DNA of 9,063 nt from Desulfuromonadaceae bacterium (GTDB lineage Bacteria; Desulfobacterota; Desulfuromonadia; Geobacterales; Pseudopelobacteraceae), in contig JAQUCQ010000116.1 of assembly GCA_028686145.1 (NCBI GenBank), forward strand, positions 1 to 9,063, read 5' to 3'. Positions 7,158-9,063 of the stretch are shown piece by piece. The notes beneath the pieces were generated by a model. It saw only the letters and a list, made by a program, of their open reading frames with translations, was not told the origin of the DNA and did not search any database. Made by a program: the position numbers and the translations under genes. How positions within the stretch are numbered: position 1 is the first letter of the stretch; each line of letters starts with the position of its first letter.

Positions 7158-7910
7158 TCAATGCCGATGACAAATCAGATGCTGGGAGTGTTCACCGAAC
7201 AGCGATGACATTTCCGGTGAGTGACAGAACTGATCAAAGCTTCCGTAAAAGAGCAACTTTTTATCAAGGTAAAGCATTTTTGAAGCATGTTCCCCAATCG
7301 CACCGCTATCATGCGTCACCAGCAGTATCGTGACACCCCGGGAACGATTGATGTCTGATACCATGGCATAGAAACGACCTCTGGTTTCCGGATCAAGGGC
7401 GGCGGTTGGTTCATCCAGCACAAGCAGTTCAGGTTCGTTTACAATGGCCCGTGCCAGCAAAACACGCTGCAACTGACCACCCGACAGTTCACCTATCAGT
7501 TTAAGTTTTAAGTCTAAGATACCCAGTTCAAATAATATTGTATTTATTTTTTCGTTATCGGCACGATTCAATCGTTTTGGAAAACGCTTGAGCGATAATA
7601 AACCAAGACCGACCGTTTCATGTACCGTCGCGGGAAAAACCGGATTTACCAGATGCAGGCTTTGCGGTAGATAGCCAACCTTATGCCAATCACGGAAACT
7701 TGATAGCGGGGTACCGAATAATGTGACTGAACCAGTGCCAATTGTCACCAGACCAAGCAACGCCTTGATCAAAGTGCTTTTTCCTGAGCCATTTGGTCCC
7801 ACTATCCCCACGTAGTCGCCACGCGTAACCTGGAAGGAAATATCTTCAAGTACTCTTCCTTCTCGATAACTGCATGAGAGCAGCTCAGTTGTGACTATCG
7901 GGTCCGGCAT
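7158..7910 (-). CDS. znuC: ABC transporter ATPase, probably zinc (ZnuC)
   Basis: 250 residues forming one complete ABC ATPase domain: Walker A GPNGSGKST at 38-46, Q-loop Gln83 in GYLPQ, signature LSGGQ at 142-146, Walker B LLVLDE ending in catalytic Glu167, D-loop ALDP, and H-loop His200 in THD. It is a cytoplasmic ATPase that drives the ZnuB permease. The sequence resembles the metal (ZnuC/MntA-type) branch. The start ATG at 7910-7908 lies 16 nt inside the end of znuA, with AAGGG seven or so bases before it. An odd feature is the C-terminus: the last 12 residues hold four His and one Cys (GEHSQHLICHRH), a possible metal-binding tail. The stop is two bases from the znuB start. Confidence 0.94.
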   Translation of the reverse strand: MPDPIVTTELLSCSYREGRVLEDISFQVTRGDYVGIVGPNGSGKSTLIKALLGLVTIGTGSVTLFGTPLSSFRDWHKVGYLPQSLHLVNPVFPATVHETVGLGLLSLKRFPKRLNRADNEKINTILFELGILDLKLKLIGELSGGQLQRVLLARAIVNEPELLVLDEPTAALDPETRGRFYAMVSDINRSRGVTILLVTHDSGAIGEHASKMLYLDKKLLFYGSFDQFCHSPEMSSLFGEHSQHLICHRH

Positions 7911-8875
7911 TGAAGACCCTTTTGCAGTTGTTTCAGGTTGCGATCCATCAGATCAAAAAAAGTGACATTCCGGGACATATCATCCCGCGACAGGTTATGT
8001 GCCCCATGGAGCATTAACACTCCCACTCCCGCTTCCTGAGCCAATGTTTCGGTCAGGCGTGGAGATAATAGTTCTTCAGCAAATAGGTATTTGGCACCGG
8101 ATGACCGAATTTCCCGGACAAGAGATGCCATGCGTTCGGCCGATGGCTCCGAATCGGACGAAATCCCGCTGAGGGCGTGATATTCCAAACCGTAGCGATG
8201 AGCAAGGTATCCAAAAGTATAATGTCCGCCGTGCAGAATCAATCTGGTTGAACAAGAAGCTAGAGTTTTCCGGTACTTGTCGTCAAGCGCAGCCAGCCGT
8301 TTTTTCAATGTTTCAGCATTCTGACGATAAAAATCTCCATTGGCAGGGTCAGCAGCAATAAAGCCGTCAAGAATTGTGTCCACCATAAGCGCGGCGTTGG
8401 TAAAATCAAGCCATATATGCGGATCCATACCTTTCGCATCGTGTTCATGGTTATCGTTTCCACCACCCATCTGCCCATGAACATGTTCATGGGTTCCATC
8501 AGTGCCGCCAGGACGATATTTGACGCGTTCTCCGGCATTGACGACCCGCAGTGATTTATTATCAATGCCGGTAATTATTTTATCCACCCACGGTTCCATG
8601 TACTTGTTGGTATAGATAAACAGATTTGCACGGCTGATCCTGATCATATCTTCAGGGCGCGGTTCAAACGTATGCGGTTCGACCCCGGGGGGCAGCAACA
8701 TGGTGACCTGTGCCTTGTCACCGCCGATTGTACGGGCAAAGTCATAGAGGGGAAACAGGGTTGTGACCACCTGCAAATGACCCGTTTGTTGCTCTCCCGC
8801 TTTTTTGCAGCCAGCGACAAACAAGGCGATACAACAGGTAACAACAACGACACCGACTCCAATTCTGATTTTCAT
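7895..8875 (-). CDS. znuA: Metal-binding lipoprotein of ABC transporter, probably zinc (ZnuA)
   Basis: 326 residues of the cluster 9 (TroA/ZnuA) solute-binding family. The N-terminus has Lys and Arg, a hydrophobic stretch and a lipobox FVAGC with Cys23, so it is probably a lipid-anchored protein facing the periplasm. Expected metal ligands are His68 (GVEPHTFEP), His153 (MDPHIWLD) and His218 (GGHYTFGY). Between them, residues ~129-146 form a His-rich acidic loop (HEHVHG, then NHEHD), a feature of zinc-specific members. The position where many relatives have Asp in LDPL reads LHGAHN (289-294), so the fourth ligand differs or is absent. The start ATG 8875 has AAGGA about seven bases upstream and overlaps the preceding gene by ATGA; the 3' end overlaps znuC by 16 nt. 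It captures metal and passes it to ZnuB. Manganese or iron is less likely because of the His loop. Confidence 0.93.
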   Translation of the reverse strand: MKIRIGVGVVVVTCCIALFVAGCKKAGEQQTGHLQVVTTLFPLYDFARTIGGDKAQVTMLLPPGVEPHTFEPRPEDMIRISRANLFIYTNKYMEPWVDKIITGIDNKSLRVVNAGERVKYRPGGTDGTHEHVHGQMGGGNDNHEHDAKGMDPHIWLDFTNAALMVDTILDGFIAADPANGDFYRQNAETLKKRLAALDDKYRKTLASCSTRLILHGGHYTFGYLAHRYGLEYHALSGISSDSEPSAERMASLVREIRSSGAKYLFAEELLSPRLTETLAQEAGVGVLMLHGAHNLSRDDMSRNVTFFDLMDRNLKQLQKGLQCRTR

Positions 8876-9063
8876 ACCAATTCCTTTTTCTGTACACTTC
8901 TCAAGCGGATTCCGTCAGGAGTCAAGGTCACAACCCACTCTTTAAAAAGTCCGCCGACCGCTTTTTTGAAGCTTTTTTTGCTCAATCGAAGCAGATCAGC
9001 AATTATTTCCGGAGAACTTTTGTCAGTTAATGGCAAAAAACCGTCATGGGCCGCCAGAGCAAC
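8872..9063 (-). CDS. C-terminal end of CvfB/YitL-like S1 RNA-binding protein, 5' end outside window
   Basis: The minus strand is open from the right edge to TGA 8874-8872, giving 63 residues that start mid-protein and have no start codon in the window. The sequence resembles the C-terminal winged-helix domain of the CvfB/YitL family: FLPLTDKSSPEIIADLL, then LSKKSFKKAVGGLFK, then TPDGIRL, matching the family pattern of LP..DKS.PE.I...L..SKK.FK.A.G.L....I....DGI.L. Family members carry S1-type RNA-binding domains upstream, which are not visible here. The stop codon overlaps the ATG of znuA (ATGA), so the two are probably translated together and this gene may be the front of the operon. A direct role in metal uptake is not evident. 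The family call rests on a short segment. Confidence 0.75.
   Translation of the reverse strand, partial: VALAAHDGFLPLTDKSSPEIIADLLRLSKKSFKKAVGGLFKEWVVTLTPDGIRLRSVQKKELV

Noticed and set aside
7156..7173. TTG start for the permease gene, six residues earlier
   Set aside because: The ATG at 7155, two bases after the znuC stop, fits the usual family N-terminus and a coupled start better.

Overview
The window looks like a piece of a Gram-negative chromosome, most likely a Geobacter-type Desulfuromonadales member. This placement is inferred from gene style: a multi-PAS hybrid-type kinase with REC and HPt modules, an HD-GYP protein, a chemoreceptor with a very long sensor domain and no CheR/CheB-binding tail, and ABC-3 metal uptake genes. 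No marker gene is present to confirm it. There are no rRNA or tRNA genes, no CRISPR array, no insertion sequence and no phage gene that I can see. The left edge cuts a kinase gene and the right edge cuts a gene on the minus strand.

Left part, plus strand (1-2355): a PAS-PAS-HisKA-HATPase sensor kinase (start outside the window), then a stand-alone receiver (REC) protein, then a histidine phosphotransfer (HPt) protein. In many related bacteria these modules form one hybrid kinase. Here the first junction is a single in-frame TAA and the second is a GTGA overlap with a change of frame. Both breaks lie in inter-domain linkers, so this is either a real three-protein phosphorelay or a hybrid kinase gene split by two small changes.

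Middle, plus strand (2475-3635): behind an AT-rich leader and a strong ribosome binding site lies an unusual fusion of a DJ-1/PfpI domain with an HD-GYP cyclic-di-GMP phosphodiesterase domain. Both active sites look largely intact, but one expected HD-GYP metal ligand (His) is Gln. A rho-independent terminator follows, and the next gene is convergent.

Right part, minus strand (3793-9063): read in the direction of transcription, the order is a CvfB-like S1/winged-helix protein (only its C-terminal end is visible), then znuA (metal-binding lipoprotein with a His-rich loop), znuC (ATPase) and znuB (permease). The four genes are packed with ATGA, 16-nt and near-contact junctions and look like one operon whose promoter lies beyond the right edge. 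After a 111-nt gap comes a methyl-accepting chemotaxis protein on the same strand, with its own ribosome binding site.

The most interesting items are the DJ-1/HD-GYP fusion with its altered metal site, the split phosphorelay with an internal start signal at the REC/HPt junction, and the His/Cys-rich tail of ZnuC together with the altered metal-site loop of ZnuA. I see no evidence of a defence system or mobile element.
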